A DNA stretch of 64,000 nucleotides from NCBI GenBank assembly GCA_947493005.1, contig CANLOY010000005.1, positions 248,001 to 312,000 on the forward strand, written 5' to 3'. Positions 45,028 through 53,348 of the stretch are shown piece after piece (the first letter of the stretch is position 1; each line of letters opens with the position of its first letter). The notes under the pieces are model-generated. The model had not been told where the DNA came from. It ran no database searches and saw only the letters and a program-made list of their open reading frames with translations. A program made the translations under genes and the position numbers. Source of the stretch: an uncultured Roseivirga sp. Lineage in GTDB: Bacteria > Bacteroidota > Bacteroidia > Cytophagales > Cyclobacteriaceae.

Positions 45028-47610
45028 CTAGTCATCTTTTAAATACTTTACCGGATTGGCTGTAATTGCCTTATACAACTGTGAGAAAATAGTGAGTGTT
45101 GCTACTGCCAGAACACCTAGCAGAGCAACGAAACCAATTTGCCAATTCATTTTTATGGAATAAGTATAATTCTCCAACCAACCTTGCATTATACTGTAAG
45201 CAGCGGTTAGGCCAATAACTATTCCAATGGTCAGCAACAGGAAATACTTCCTTGTATATAAGGAAAAGATGATGTTTGAATTGGCTCCTATTACTTTTCT
45301 TATACTTACCTCTTTCAGTTTTTGCCTGATCTGAGTGCCAACGAATCCCATTAGACCAATACATGAAAGAAGAATAGCCACCAAAGCACCAGCCCTGCTT
45401 ATGTTCTGGATATTTGCCTCCAGATAATACTGATCTGCCAGATCATCTTCCATGAGTGAATAATTCAATTGGTAAGGGCTGAACAACTCATTATGGACTT
45501 CTTCAATTTGCGCCAGCAACTCCTGACTCATGCTACTCACTTTTATACTTGTATAGTAGGTTTCAGTATACCCTTCTCCCATGTAGATGATTAAGGGCTC
45601 TACCGAACGATGTAATGATTCAAAGTTGAAATCTTTAACAACACCAATAATGGTTGGCTTTTGAAAGTCGCCATAGCCAAAATTGATCTGTGTACCAATA
45701 GGGTTTTTCAGTTGTCTTTCTTTCACAAAGGCTTCGTTGACAATAATTGCTTTCGTGAAATCCAACGCAATATCGGGGTCAAAATCTCGGCCAGCTATTA
45801 ACTCTATTCCCAATGTGCTAATGTAATTTTCATCAACTCTGGCATGCCTTACCCGCACACGTTCGCCATCATCTTGTTTATAATTGGTACCATTGAAGCC
45901 AGAGGAAATGGAAATACTCTCTATACCTGTAATAGATGTCAGCCTGTTTTTAAACGTATTTCTGGTTTGGTCATCTGTTAACGAACGGAATACTTGGATA
46001 ACGTTTTTACTATCGTAACCAAGGTCATATTCGAGCATGTAACTTAGCTGCTTATCCATGGTGAGCATACTTGCAATTAGGAATACTGCAATACTAAACT
46101 GAAGTGTAATGAGCCCTTTACTGATCCATGTCTTTCCGTTTATTTGAGACTTGCCTTTAAGTGCTGCAATAGTTTTAAACCTTGAAAGCAGTAAGGCAGG
46201 ATAAATACCAGCCAGAAAAGTGGCAATTATTAAGATTAATACACCACCAATCAAGACCTTCTGTGAGAATATTACGCTAAGATCATATGTCTTATTGGCG
46301 TAATTGGCAAATGTGGGTAGAATGATGTAAATAAGTCCGATAGATAGCACTAAAGCCAAGAATGCCGATATAAATGCTTCAGTTATGAATTGTTTGAAAA
46401 TACCGCCTCTCTCCGTACCAAAAACTCTTCTTAGAGCCATCTCTTTAAGTCTGATGAGGTAATTACCTACAGCGAAATTGGCATAGTTCAAGCAAGCAAT
46501 TAAGAGACAGAATATGCCTATTATGATGGTGATAGTTATCATTTCATTATCACCTCGTGCACTAATACCGTTTCCTGTTCCTAAATCAGGGTTCAGGTGA
46601 ATATCCTTTAGTGGCTGCAAGCCCATTTGAATTTTAGTGTCTTCATTGAAGCTGTCGTTTTTCAAGAGTACTTCTGTCATTTTTTCCGAGACTAATGCCG
46701 GATCAATATCTTCGGAAAGTGTGAAGAATGAATTCATGTTAATGTCGAACCATATTGAGGTTCTTCTTTGATTGGCATTTGCCCATTGAGAGAAAGGTAT
46801 GAGTGCTCTGGGATGAATGGAAGTATTGGTGGGGAAATCTTCGTAAATGGCGGAAACAACGTAACGATGTTCTTCTCCTCTACGGATAAGAGTCATTTCG
46901 TTTTGACTTAGATCCAGTGGGATTTGATACCTGTCGGCCGTGGATTTTGATATGACTATTTGATTTGGTTCAGTAAAATCACCAATGTCACCAATGATTA
47001 GCTCTACATCGAACATTTCAAAAAAGTCTTTATCTGCATAATGAGCTGTCAGGTTAAGGTATTCATTACCAGATCGGGTCAGAAAAAAAGTGTTTTTGTA
47101 GCGGCTTGATAAAACAATTTCAGGGATCTGTTTGGGGTATTCTTCACCCATAATATAAGACGATCCAGCAAAGAGGTCTTGATTGTCTCCGTTTGTCATA
47201 ACGGATTTTACACGATATATATGATCGGCTTTACTATAAAAGCTATCGAATGAATACTCGTCAGACACGAAAATATAGGCCATCCAACTGATGGCTATAC
47301 CCAGTGCTAGCCCTAGAATATTGAGACTTGAGTAGCCTTTGGTTTTCCATAGGAACCTGAGACCGGTTTTGAAGTAATTTTGAAAAAGCATGATACTGTT
47401 GTTTTGAGTTTGAACTTTTAGCTTGAAGTGTCTGAATGATTTGAACACTTCAAAAATGTATTTTCTACGAGCATATGATAGACCTTTCTCATTCACTCGC
47501 CATTGAAATGCTTCAAATAAATCTCCCTCTACCTCTTCGATTAAATCTGGAGGACAGATCCTTTGTAGTATTGATAAGGCCCACTTGGGAGGGTTTTTGT
47601 AGCTATCCAT
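45028..47610 (-). CDS. ABC transporter permease with N-terminal permease-prefix domain
   Basis: The 860-residue protein has a prefix domain (residues 1-60, PPKWALSILQRICPPDLIEEVEGDLFEAF), a first helix near residue 95-115, a MacB-type periplasmic domain, an FtsX permease core of three helices, a second MacB-type domain and a second FtsX core at the C-terminus (VSIRKVIGANSNIIFSLY). This is the MacB-like permease type that occurs with PadR regulators in Bacteroidota. No ATPase gene is adjacent. It overlaps padR by 8 bases. It probably exports a peptide or lipid or handles envelope stress. Confidence 0.88.
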   Translation of the reverse strand: MDSYKNPPKWALSILQRICPPDLIEEVEGDLFEAFQWRVNEKGLSYARRKYIFEVFKSFRHFKLKVQTQNNSIMLFQNYFKTGLRFLWKTKGYSSLNILGLALGIAISWMAYIFVSDEYSFDSFYSKADHIYRVKSVMTNGDNQDLFAGSSYIMGEEYPKQIPEIVLSSRYKNTFFLTRSGNEYLNLTAHYADKDFFEMFDVELIIGDIGDFTEPNQIVISKSTADRYQIPLDLSQNEMTLIRRGEEHRYVVSAIYEDFPTNTSIHPRALIPFSQWANANQRRTSIWFDINMNSFFTLSEDIDPALVSEKMTEVLLKNDSFNEDTKIQMGLQPLKDIHLNPDLGTGNGISARGDNEMITITIIIGIFCLLIACLNYANFAVGNYLIRLKEMALRRVFGTERGGIFKQFITEAFISAFLALVLSIGLIYIILPTFANYANKTYDLSVIFSQKVLIGGVLILIIATFLAGIYPALLLSRFKTIAALKGKSQINGKTWISKGLITLQFSIAVFLIASMLTMDKQLSYMLEYDLGYDSKNVIQVFRSLTDDQTRNTFKNRLTSITGIESISISSGFNGTNYKQDDGERVRVRHARVDENYISTLGIELIAGRDFDPDIALDFTKAIIVNEAFVKERQLKNPIGTQINFGYGDFQKPTIIGVVKDFNFESLHRSVEPLIIYMGEGYTETYYTSIKVSSMSQELLAQIEEVHNELFSPYQLNYSLMEDDLADQYYLEANIQNISRAGALVAILLSCIGLMGFVGTQIRQKLKEVSIRKVIGANSNIIFSLYTRKYFLLLTIGIVIGLTAAYSIMQGWLENYTYSIKMNWQIGFVALLGVLAVATLTIFSQLYKAITANPVKYLKDD

Positions 47611-47932
47611 ACTGAACAGGGGTGTTTGGAACTAATAACCACATTTGGGTTCTTCTTTCCTGAATTTCTCTGGCAATGCGATAGCCAGTAGGGGTTCCAC
47701 GATAGTATTTTTTACGTTTCCCGCCTCTTTCAGGAGTAGGTTCACCAAAGTCTGACTTTACAAGCCCTTTTTTCTCCAATCGCTTTAAAACAATATGAAT
47801 AGCAGGTAATGAAATGCTTTGCTTCATGTGTTCTTCATAAACTTTGGCTATTTCTACTCCATAGCTTTCGTCCTTCATTAACACGATAATGAGTATGGTT
47901 TCTTCGAGTGAACCAAGTGAGTATTCGCTCAT
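47603..47932 (-). CDS. PadR family transcriptional regulator
   Basis: The 109-residue protein has a winged HTH typical of PadR: LGSLEETILIIVLMKDESYGVEIAKVYEEH, SLPAIHIVLKRLEKKGLVKSDF and GKRKKYYRGTPTGYRIAREI. It should repress a target transporter and respond to a ligand. Its overlap with the permease gene strongly suggests it controls that gene. Two TTAACA..TGTT dyads lie just upstream (47937-47987). Confidence 0.9.
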   Translation of the reverse strand: MSEYSLGSLEETILIIVLMKDESYGVEIAKVYEEHMKQSISLPAIHIVLKRLEKKGLVKSDFGEPTPERGGKRKKYYRGTPTGYRIAREIQERRTQMWLLVPNTPVQYG

Positions 47933-47936
47933 TTAA

Positions 47937-47987
47937 TTAACATTTGTTAAAAATATAGATATGCTAATATAATTAACAATTGTTTAA
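47937..47987. promoter_or_regulatory. Tandem dyads, probable PadR operator
   Basis: TTAACATTTGTTAA (47937-47950) and TTAACAATTGTTTAA (47973-47987) are two near-identical inverted repeats about 36 bases apart, directly upstream of padR. Such spacing fits two dimers on the same DNA face, and autorepression is usual in PadR regulators. Confidence 0.6.
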
Positions 47988-48048
47988 AAAATAAAATGAC
48001 TAAGAATGAGTTGTTAGAAACCCGTCTTGTACTGTTGTTAAAAGGTAC

Positions 48049-49296
48049 TTAAACTGACGCTAGGGCTTGCTCAATATCCCAGATGATATCATTTTCATTC
48101 TCTACCCCAATGGATAGCCTGACCAATTTAGACGAGATATTATATTTCTCCTGATCTTCAGGTGGTACACCAGCGTGTGTCATTGTAGCAGGATGCTCTG
48201 CCAGAGATTCAGTGCTTCCAAGGCTTACTGCCAGCTTCATTAACTTAAGACTATTAAGAAATCTGAATGCTTCGGCCTCACTACCTTTCAGGTCAAAGGA
48301 AACCATAGCACCTGTGCCTTCGCATTGTTGATCAAAGATTCTTTTCTGATTAGGGTCTGTAATGTTCCCCAGGTAATATACGGTTTCCACTTTCGGATGA
48401 TTTTCAAGGAATTGAGCCACTTTCTTGGCGTTGGATTCCTGTATGTTCATTCTGGCCTTAAGCGTTTCCAAACTGCGCATCAATAACCAACCTGTCCATG
48501 GGCCAGCCATATTCCCAAGGAAAGTACGCATTGCCTTTACCTGATCCATCAATTGCTTTGAACCCAGACAAGCCCCTGCAATCACATCACTATGACCTCC
48601 TATATATTTGGTGGCAGAGTAAAGGACCAAATCTGCTCCATGTACTAGTGGGTGTTGCCACAAAGGCCCCATATAAGTATTGTCTATTGCTACCAAGACT
48701 TCTCTTTCATCTGTAGTGTGTGCATCTGCAATACGTTTGCACATCTGAAGATCAATCAGGGCATTTGTAGGGTTGGCCGGAGTTTCGGCATATACCATGG
48801 CAAGCTTGTCTTTCATGCCACTTTTATCAAGCGTGTCAAGTACTTGCTCTTCGCTCATGGATGCGTCAAACGGAAGAATGTGAATGCCAAACCGAGTCAG
48901 TATTTCTTCAATGAAATGACTTGTGCCACCATATACAGGTTGGCTATAAAGTAGCAGATCGCCAGGGTTGAGAAATTGTAGAAAGACTGTGGTAATGGCT
49001 GACATTCCGCTTTCAAAAACAGCACAATCCTCGGCTTTGTCCCATAAGGTTAGTCTGTTCTCCAGAATTTCCAGATCAGGATTGTTAAGCCGGCTATAGA
49101 TGAGTCCAAGTTCTTCACTTTCTTCTTTTTCCCTTAAACCATATGCCACCTCAAAAAAGGCTTTTCCCTCTTCTGCATTTTTAAAGACAAACGTTGATGT
49201 CTGGAAGATTGGACATTTAATAGCTCCTTCAGAAAGCTCTGGTTTGTAACCATGAGACATCATCAGGCTTTCAGGTTTCAGCATTGACAGATCCAT
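48049..49296 (-). CDS. Cys/Met-metabolism PLP enzyme (cystathionine gamma-synthase/methionine gamma-lyase family)
   Basis: The 415-residue PLP enzyme has the PLP-binding lysine in LVLYSATKYIGGHSDVIAGA, the substrate-loop RLNNPDLEILENRL and the C-terminal SLGSTESLAEHPATMTHAGVPPE. The family includes cystathionine gamma-synthase, cystathionine gamma-lyase and methionine gamma-lyase; sequence alone does not decide. The STESLAEHPATMTH region is typical of methionine gamma-lyase and related lyases. It is divergent from an Lrp/AsnC gene that probably regulates it. Confidence 0.9.
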   Translation of the reverse strand: MDLSMLKPESLMMSHGYKPELSEGAIKCPIFQTSTFVFKNAEEGKAFFEVAYGLREKEESEELGLIYSRLNNPDLEILENRLTLWDKAEDCAVFESGMSAITTVFLQFLNPGDLLLYSQPVYGGTSHFIEEILTRFGIHILPFDASMSEEQVLDTLDKSGMKDKLAMVYAETPANPTNALIDLQMCKRIADAHTTDEREVLVAIDNTYMGPLWQHPLVHGADLVLYSATKYIGGHSDVIAGACLGSKQLMDQVKAMRTFLGNMAGPWTGWLLMRSLETLKARMNIQESNAKKVAQFLENHPKVETVYYLGNITDPNQKRIFDQQCEGTGAMVSFDLKGSEAEAFRFLNSLKLMKLAVSLGSTESLAEHPATMTHAGVPPEDQEKYNISSKLVRLSIGVENENDIIWDIEQALASV

Positions 49297-49360
49297 AATT
49301 CAACTTTTTCACAAAGTTACGCATGATGGGTTTTATTTCTTTGATGAGTATGAATATTAG

Positions 49361-49378
49361 AAAATATGTCTATATTTT
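49361..49378. promoter_or_regulatory. AT-rich palindrome between divergent PLP-enzyme and lrp genes
   Basis: AAAATAT and ATATTTT flank a 4-base spacer (GTCT), a perfect 7-bp dyad. AT-rich dyads like this are typical Lrp/AsnC binding sites. It lies midway in the 148-bp divergent region, so one bound dimer could affect both promoters. Confidence 0.45.
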
Positions 49379-49444
49379 GTGTAAATAAAGAATTAATTTC
49401 TTTTAGCTCAATATTTATAACCCTCTTTCAGAAAAAAATACCAG

Positions 49445-49900
49445 ATGGTTGACTCAACTGACTTACGAATACTGACCTTGCTACAGCAAGATGGTAAAAT
49501 GAAGACTAAGGAAATCAGTGCAAGGCTTGGACTCACAATTACGCCTGTGCATGAGCGAATCAAGAAATTGGAAAGGGGCGGCTACATAGATCATTATACA
49601 GCGATTGTTAACAGAAAAATGATCGGCCTGAATATGTTGGCATTTTGTTCGGTCTCTTTAAAAAATCACCAAAAAGCTTTTATCCAGAAGTTTGAATCTG
49701 ACATCAAGCATCTGAAAGAGGTTGTGGAATGCTACCATATAGGCGGCATGTTTGACTACTTGCTTAAGGTGATAGTCAAAGACATGGATGCCTATCAAGC
49801 ATTTATTTCTACTAAACTGGCAGATTTAGAGAATATAGGCAATGTACAGAGTTCCTTTGTGATGTCGGAAATCAAACATTCAAGCCAGTTACCTACATAG
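49445..49900 (+). CDS. Lrp/AsnC family transcriptional regulator
   Basis: The 151-residue protein has a winged HTH (STDLRILTLLQQDGKMKTKEISARLGLTITPVHERIKKLE) and an AsnC/RAM ligand domain (about 65-145, with VECYHIGGMFDYLLKVIVKD). It is divergent from the Cys/Met PLP enzyme and is its likely regulator, sensing methionine or another amino acid. It is about one-third identical by eye to the Lrp protein at 20106, so the two are paralogues. It is convergent with the DoxX-like gene at 3 bases. Confidence 0.93.
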   Translation: MVDSTDLRILTLLQQDGKMKTKEISARLGLTITPVHERIKKLERGGYIDHYTAIVNRKMIGLNMLAFCSVSLKNHQKAFIQKFESDIKHLKEVVECYHIGGMFDYLLKVIVKDMDAYQAFISTKLADLENIGNVQSSFVMSEIKHSSQLPT

Positions 49901-49903
49901 ATT

Positions 49904-51226
49904 CTACCAATTGTCTTTAGGTTGAGGATAATATCTGTGAAATGGCACTTCATTTATCCAGTGAAACCCTCTACTTTTCAAATAGAAGTTTGACAAGTCA
50001 TAAGTTTTCAGTTTCAATGATAAGGTGTCTTCCCTGAATACCCCGTTGAGTAGGAGACCATCTTCGAGCTTCTCATAATTCATGGGGTATTCTTTTTTAA
50101 GAGAATCTCTGCCTATACTGAATGTAACAATCAATGAGGTGGTGTCTATTGAACTTGAGTAATATTTGACTTGATCGTCCATATGGATAACAATAGACCT
50201 TCCCGGGTCCTCCATAATTATACGTTGCCACCTTTCGTCATCCGTAAGTAGCGGTGGAATTGTATCACCATTTTTGATATAGTGTTGCACATCATAAAGC
50301 CCATATAATGCTGATTTCTCTCGTCCTTCACCATACTGATCACGCCTGGTAAGACTGGTGCTTATTTGATCATACAGCATGTATCCAATCATTAGGACTT
50401 GAATTCCCAGAAGTACATAGTTTTTTACTGGGTTCTTAAAGAATCTAGGCCATGGGGTAATCTTCTCCTGTTTTTGAAAAAATAATAGACCCAGAATAGC
50501 TTTTCGATCTATCATGGCTATATAAAGCCCCATAAGCATAAGTTGTGCGGAGAAAAGTTTAACAGGGACATCATATGCCATATTGAGCATAAATACATTA
50601 AACATAACTCCAAATGTTACCAGTCCTCCAAGAGTTCTTGTTCTTCTGAAAATCAACAGTGCTCCAGCTATAACCTCACTCAGTCCGGCATATATTGAGT
50701 AAGTTTTGGAAGCTCCCATAAAGGTCCAGAGTAGTCCCATTGGAGAAGATTGTCCATAAGTTTTCAGTAGGCGGTCTATTCTTAGTTCGGGCATCTGTAG
50801 CCAGAATACTTTGATGAATCCATAGATAAACATGAAGTATATCAGGTAGTAAACTGTGAACAGCACAAACCAGCGCCATAGCTTGTAGTAGTTCTTTCTG
50901 TTTCTATCCAGAAAAGACCAAATCAAGGTGCTAATAATAGAGAGGAAAACAAATATACCCGTGCGAATCCAATCTACAGTAGTATCTCCACTACCAGTAG
51001 GGCGAGTAGACAATTCTTCAATACCAAACAGACTGGAAGCCACTATTCCCGTAAGCCAATTCCAAAAATCACCGAAGGCTGTAGCTATTGTAAATTCATT
51101 AAAAATCTGAAAAACAAAGCTGAGCGGGAAGGGAAGTATAAAAAGTGAGAATAGACTGAATATAAACCTAAAGCTTAGTTTTCTTGAAAAGCTCCATTTT
51201 TCGTGTGCGACAAGGGTAGTTTCCAT
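49904..51226 (-). CDS. DoxX-like membrane protein with C-terminal extension
   Basis: The 440-residue protein has 8 or 9 membrane helices up to about residue 290. The segment WTFMGASKTYSIYAGLSEVIAGALLIFRRTR is a DoxX-type pattern, followed by MLNMAYDVPVKLFSAQLMLMG. The remaining 140 residues are a soluble beta-rich region (GDTIPPLLTDDERWQRIIMEDP, DGLLLNGVFREDTLSLKLK). Bacteroidota annotations place such proteins in the DoxX family without known function. It is flanked by the DUF6090-like gene and another DoxX gene. Confidence 0.75.
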   Translation of the reverse strand: METTLVAHEKWSFSRKLSFRFIFSLFSLFILPFPLSFVFQIFNEFTIATAFGDFWNWLTGIVASSLFGIEELSTRPTGSGDTTVDWIRTGIFVFLSIISTLIWSFLDRNRKNYYKLWRWFVLFTVYYLIYFMFIYGFIKVFWLQMPELRIDRLLKTYGQSSPMGLLWTFMGASKTYSIYAGLSEVIAGALLIFRRTRTLGGLVTFGVMFNVFMLNMAYDVPVKLFSAQLMLMGLYIAMIDRKAILGLLFFQKQEKITPWPRFFKNPVKNYVLLGIQVLMIGYMLYDQISTSLTRRDQYGEGREKSALYGLYDVQHYIKNGDTIPPLLTDDERWQRIIMEDPGRSIVIHMDDQVKYYSSSIDTTSLIVTFSIGRDSLKKEYPMNYEKLEDGLLLNGVFREDTLSLKLKTYDLSNFYLKSRGFHWINEVPFHRYYPQPKDNW

Positions 51227-51335
51227 TAAAAAAGAGTTTGACCTTGAAAATAAGAGAAATTTGATGTCTTTTTAATACCGTATATCATAGATTATACACC
51301 AAGCTTCTTTTTTAGTAAATGAAATTGAAATAGTT

Positions 51336-52034
51336 ATGAGTAAAAACAGACCCGTAAGAGATATCAGATACTTCCTTGCAGAGCTCCTGATTTTGATAAT
51401 TGGTATTACTGCGTCTTTTGCGCTCAACGAGTATCGTGTGCAGAAAAGGGAACAGAATCAGGAAAGAGAACTCATTTTGAATTTTAAGTCTAACCTGATA
51501 AGCGATAGTCTTTTACTAAGCAGTGGATCGGATATAATAAAAACACAAATTGAGGCAGCTCAAAGATTGCTTCTTTTAAAACCTAGAACTGATTACAAAG
51601 ACAGTATAGCAATAGATATGTTGCAGATGATGAGTTACTACCCTTTTGAGCCGAATGATATCACCTATCAGGAAATGAAGAGTGTTGGAAATACTCATAT
51701 TATTCAAAACGACAGTTTGTTAACGGAAATCATTGGTGTCTACGAGGGTAATTACAAGACTATCAAGACCTGGGTAGAAATTGATGGAGATCATGTGAAG
51801 CAAAAGATTATTCAGTACGTTATGGATGGATTCCCATATGCTTATGGATTAAATTATAACACCTTATCTGTTAATGAGAAATCACAAGTAATGAATAAAC
51901 TTACTTCTGATAAGTATAAGTACCTCATACAATTTGGTTTGGCCTATAAATCCAGCACTAAGGGCGTACTGGATCAGGCCTTGAAGGAGATCAGAGGTAT
52001 AATTTCTATGATTGATGAAGAACTAGCCAAATAG
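51336..52034 (+). CDS. DUF6090-like single-pass membrane protein
   Basis: The 232-residue protein has one N-terminal membrane helix (ELLILIIGITASFALNEY, about 14-31) followed by a helical extracytoplasmic domain (QNQERELILNFKSNLISDS...EMKSVGNTHIIQNDSLLTEI). The TASFALNEYR pattern and the arrangement resemble DUF6090 proteins common in marine Bacteroidota. No function is known. It ends 12 bases inside the convergent DoxX gene. Confidence 0.7.
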   Translation: MSKNRPVRDIRYFLAELLILIIGITASFALNEYRVQKREQNQERELILNFKSNLISDSLLLSSGSDIIKTQIEAAQRLLLLKPRTDYKDSIAIDMLQMMSYYPFEPNDITYQEMKSVGNTHIIQNDSLLTEIIGVYEGNYKTIKTWVEIDGDHVKQKIIQYVMDGFPYAYGLNYNTLSVNEKSQVMNKLTSDKYKYLIQFGLAYKSSTKGVLDQALKEIRGIISMIDEELAK

Positions 52035-52433
52035 GCGTTTATCCAGAGAGTATTTTCCAGGTCCGGTTAAAAGTAATACCAGATAGGAAACTAAATAGAA
52101 AAAAGCTTTCTCCTGAACCCCAAAAGGATCGTTTACGTGTATGACTGCCAAAGCAACTACCATTGTGATAATGAGTGGTATAGTTGCATACCGAGTGGTT
52201 AGCCCAAGAATGAGTAATATAGAACAGGCAAATTCTGCGGCTACTGTTAATACCAGAGAAATCTCTGGGCCAAGTCCAATTGGATCTCCAAACCCCATAT
52301 CACCACTAATTAGTTTCTGAAACTTTGGATACCCATGTGTTAGCATCATGGCGCCTATGCTAACCCTCAAAATCAGCAAACCTGCATTGATTGAAGTAGA
52401 ATGTTTACCAGTTTGTAAAAGCTTTTTGAACAT
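52023..52433 (-). CDS. DoxX family protein
   Basis: The 136-residue protein has four membrane helices and DoxX features: AGLLILRVSIGAMMLTHGYPKFQKL at the N-terminus, EFACSILLILGLTTRYATIPLI and AFFYLVSYLVLLLTGPGKYSLD at the end. DoxX proteins are linked to sulfur or quinone redox chemistry in some species; the role here is not known. It overlaps the DUF6090-like gene tail-to-tail by 12 bases and follows the TPR lipoprotein gene by 37 bases on the same strand. Confidence 0.88.
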   Translation of the reverse strand: MFKKLLQTGKHSTSINAGLLILRVSIGAMMLTHGYPKFQKLISGDMGFGDPIGLGPEISLVLTVAAEFACSILLILGLTTRYATIPLIITMVVALAVIHVNDPFGVQEKAFFYLVSYLVLLLTGPGKYSLDKRLFG

Positions 52434-52470
52434 AGCAGTGTTATTTACTGCTAAGAAAGAGCATTGATTA

Positions 52471-53280
52471 CTATTTGCAATACTCCTTTATATATTCGGT
52501 AGCAAGTTCATCATCAAGGTCTTCTCCTTTTTCAAAATCTGAACAAGCCTGACCGATACTGAAGCTAGAAGACTGCATTTTCGCCATTCCTCTTCGGGTA
52601 AAAGCTTCTGCATATTCAGGGTCTTGTTTTAAGGCAATGTCAAAGCTTTCGATAGCCGCATCCCAATTCTCATAGACAAAGAAAACAACTCCTTTATTGA
52701 AGTGAGCAACAGGAAGGTTATTGTCAACATCTAATGCCCTGTTGAAATCACGAATGGCCATTACACCATCACCACCTCTGGCCCATGCAGCACCCCTGCT
52801 TACAAGCACTTTTGTATCCTTGGGTTTTTTATCCAAAACTTTACTCAAGTCGTCAATGGCATTATTTACTTCTCCAAGTTTTACATAAGAACGTCCTCTT
52901 AATGAACGCCCTTCAATATTTTGAGGATCACCACTAAGCAAAGCATTCATATCCATCACAACCCCTTTGAAATTTTCCAGCTCAAAAGAACATCTGGCAC
53001 GGCCAAGTAGTGCCTTACGAGAATTCCACCTTACTTGAATTAACCGGCTGTAGTCATCATAAGCTTTATCAAAGTTCTCCAGCTTTTCATTAGCGTTGGC
53101 TCGGTTGAAAAGAGAGTAGTTATCGTCTGGAGATAGTTTAATTACGCGATCGTAAGCTGCTGCCGCTGCCTCATATTCTCCATTCTTCATCAGTTCGTCA
53201 GCTTCTTCTCTTGTAGCACTCATGTCACATGACATCAACGAGAGAAGTGCGAGCATTGATAAGAGTAAATAGGTACGCAT
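52471..53280 (-). CDS. TPR-repeat lipoprotein
   Basis: The start is the ATG at 53280 (MRTYLLLSMLALLSLMSC). A TTG two codons earlier is in frame but would disrupt the signal. The lipobox LMSC gives a lipid-modified protein of about 269 residues with six or seven TPR units, such as ARCSFELENFKGVVMDMNALL and HFNKGVVFFVYENWDAAIESF. It is probably a periplasmic scaffold. A 12-bp perfect hairpin ends 3 bases upstream of the ATG. The VWA-like gene lies upstream on the same strand. Confidence 0.8.
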   Translation of the reverse strand: MRTYLLLSMLALLSLMSCDMSATREEADELMKNGEYEAAAAAYDRVIKLSPDDNYSLFNRANANEKLENFDKAYDDYSRLIQVRWNSRKALLGRARCSFELENFKGVVMDMNALLSGDPQNIEGRSLRGRSYVKLGEVNNAIDDLSKVLDKKPKDTKVLVSRGAAWARGGDGVMAIRDFNRALDVDNNLPVAHFNKGVVFFVYENWDAAIESFDIALKQDPEYAEAFTRRGMAKMQSSSFSIGQACSDFEKGEDLDDELATEYIKEYCK

Positions 53281-53283
53281 ACA

Positions 53284-53311
53284 CAAATAAACTAATCATT
53301 TAGTTTATTTG
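53284..53311 (-). promoter_or_regulatory. 12-bp inverted repeat abutting a start codon
   Basis: CAAATAAACTAA and TTAGTTTATTTG form a perfect 12-bp stem with loop TCAT, ending 3 bases before the TPR lipoprotein ATG at 53280. It has no T-run. In the mRNA it would hide the translation start, or in DNA it could be an operator. Confidence 0.5.
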
Positions 53312-53348
53312 CACTAATTTCACCTTAAAATTTAGTTAAAGACTCAGG

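Noticed and set aside
49297-49444. SAM riboswitch upstream of the Cys/Met PLP enzyme
   Set aside because: The AT-rich region shows no conserved helices or core of SAM-I or SAM-II type; only a short dyad is seen.
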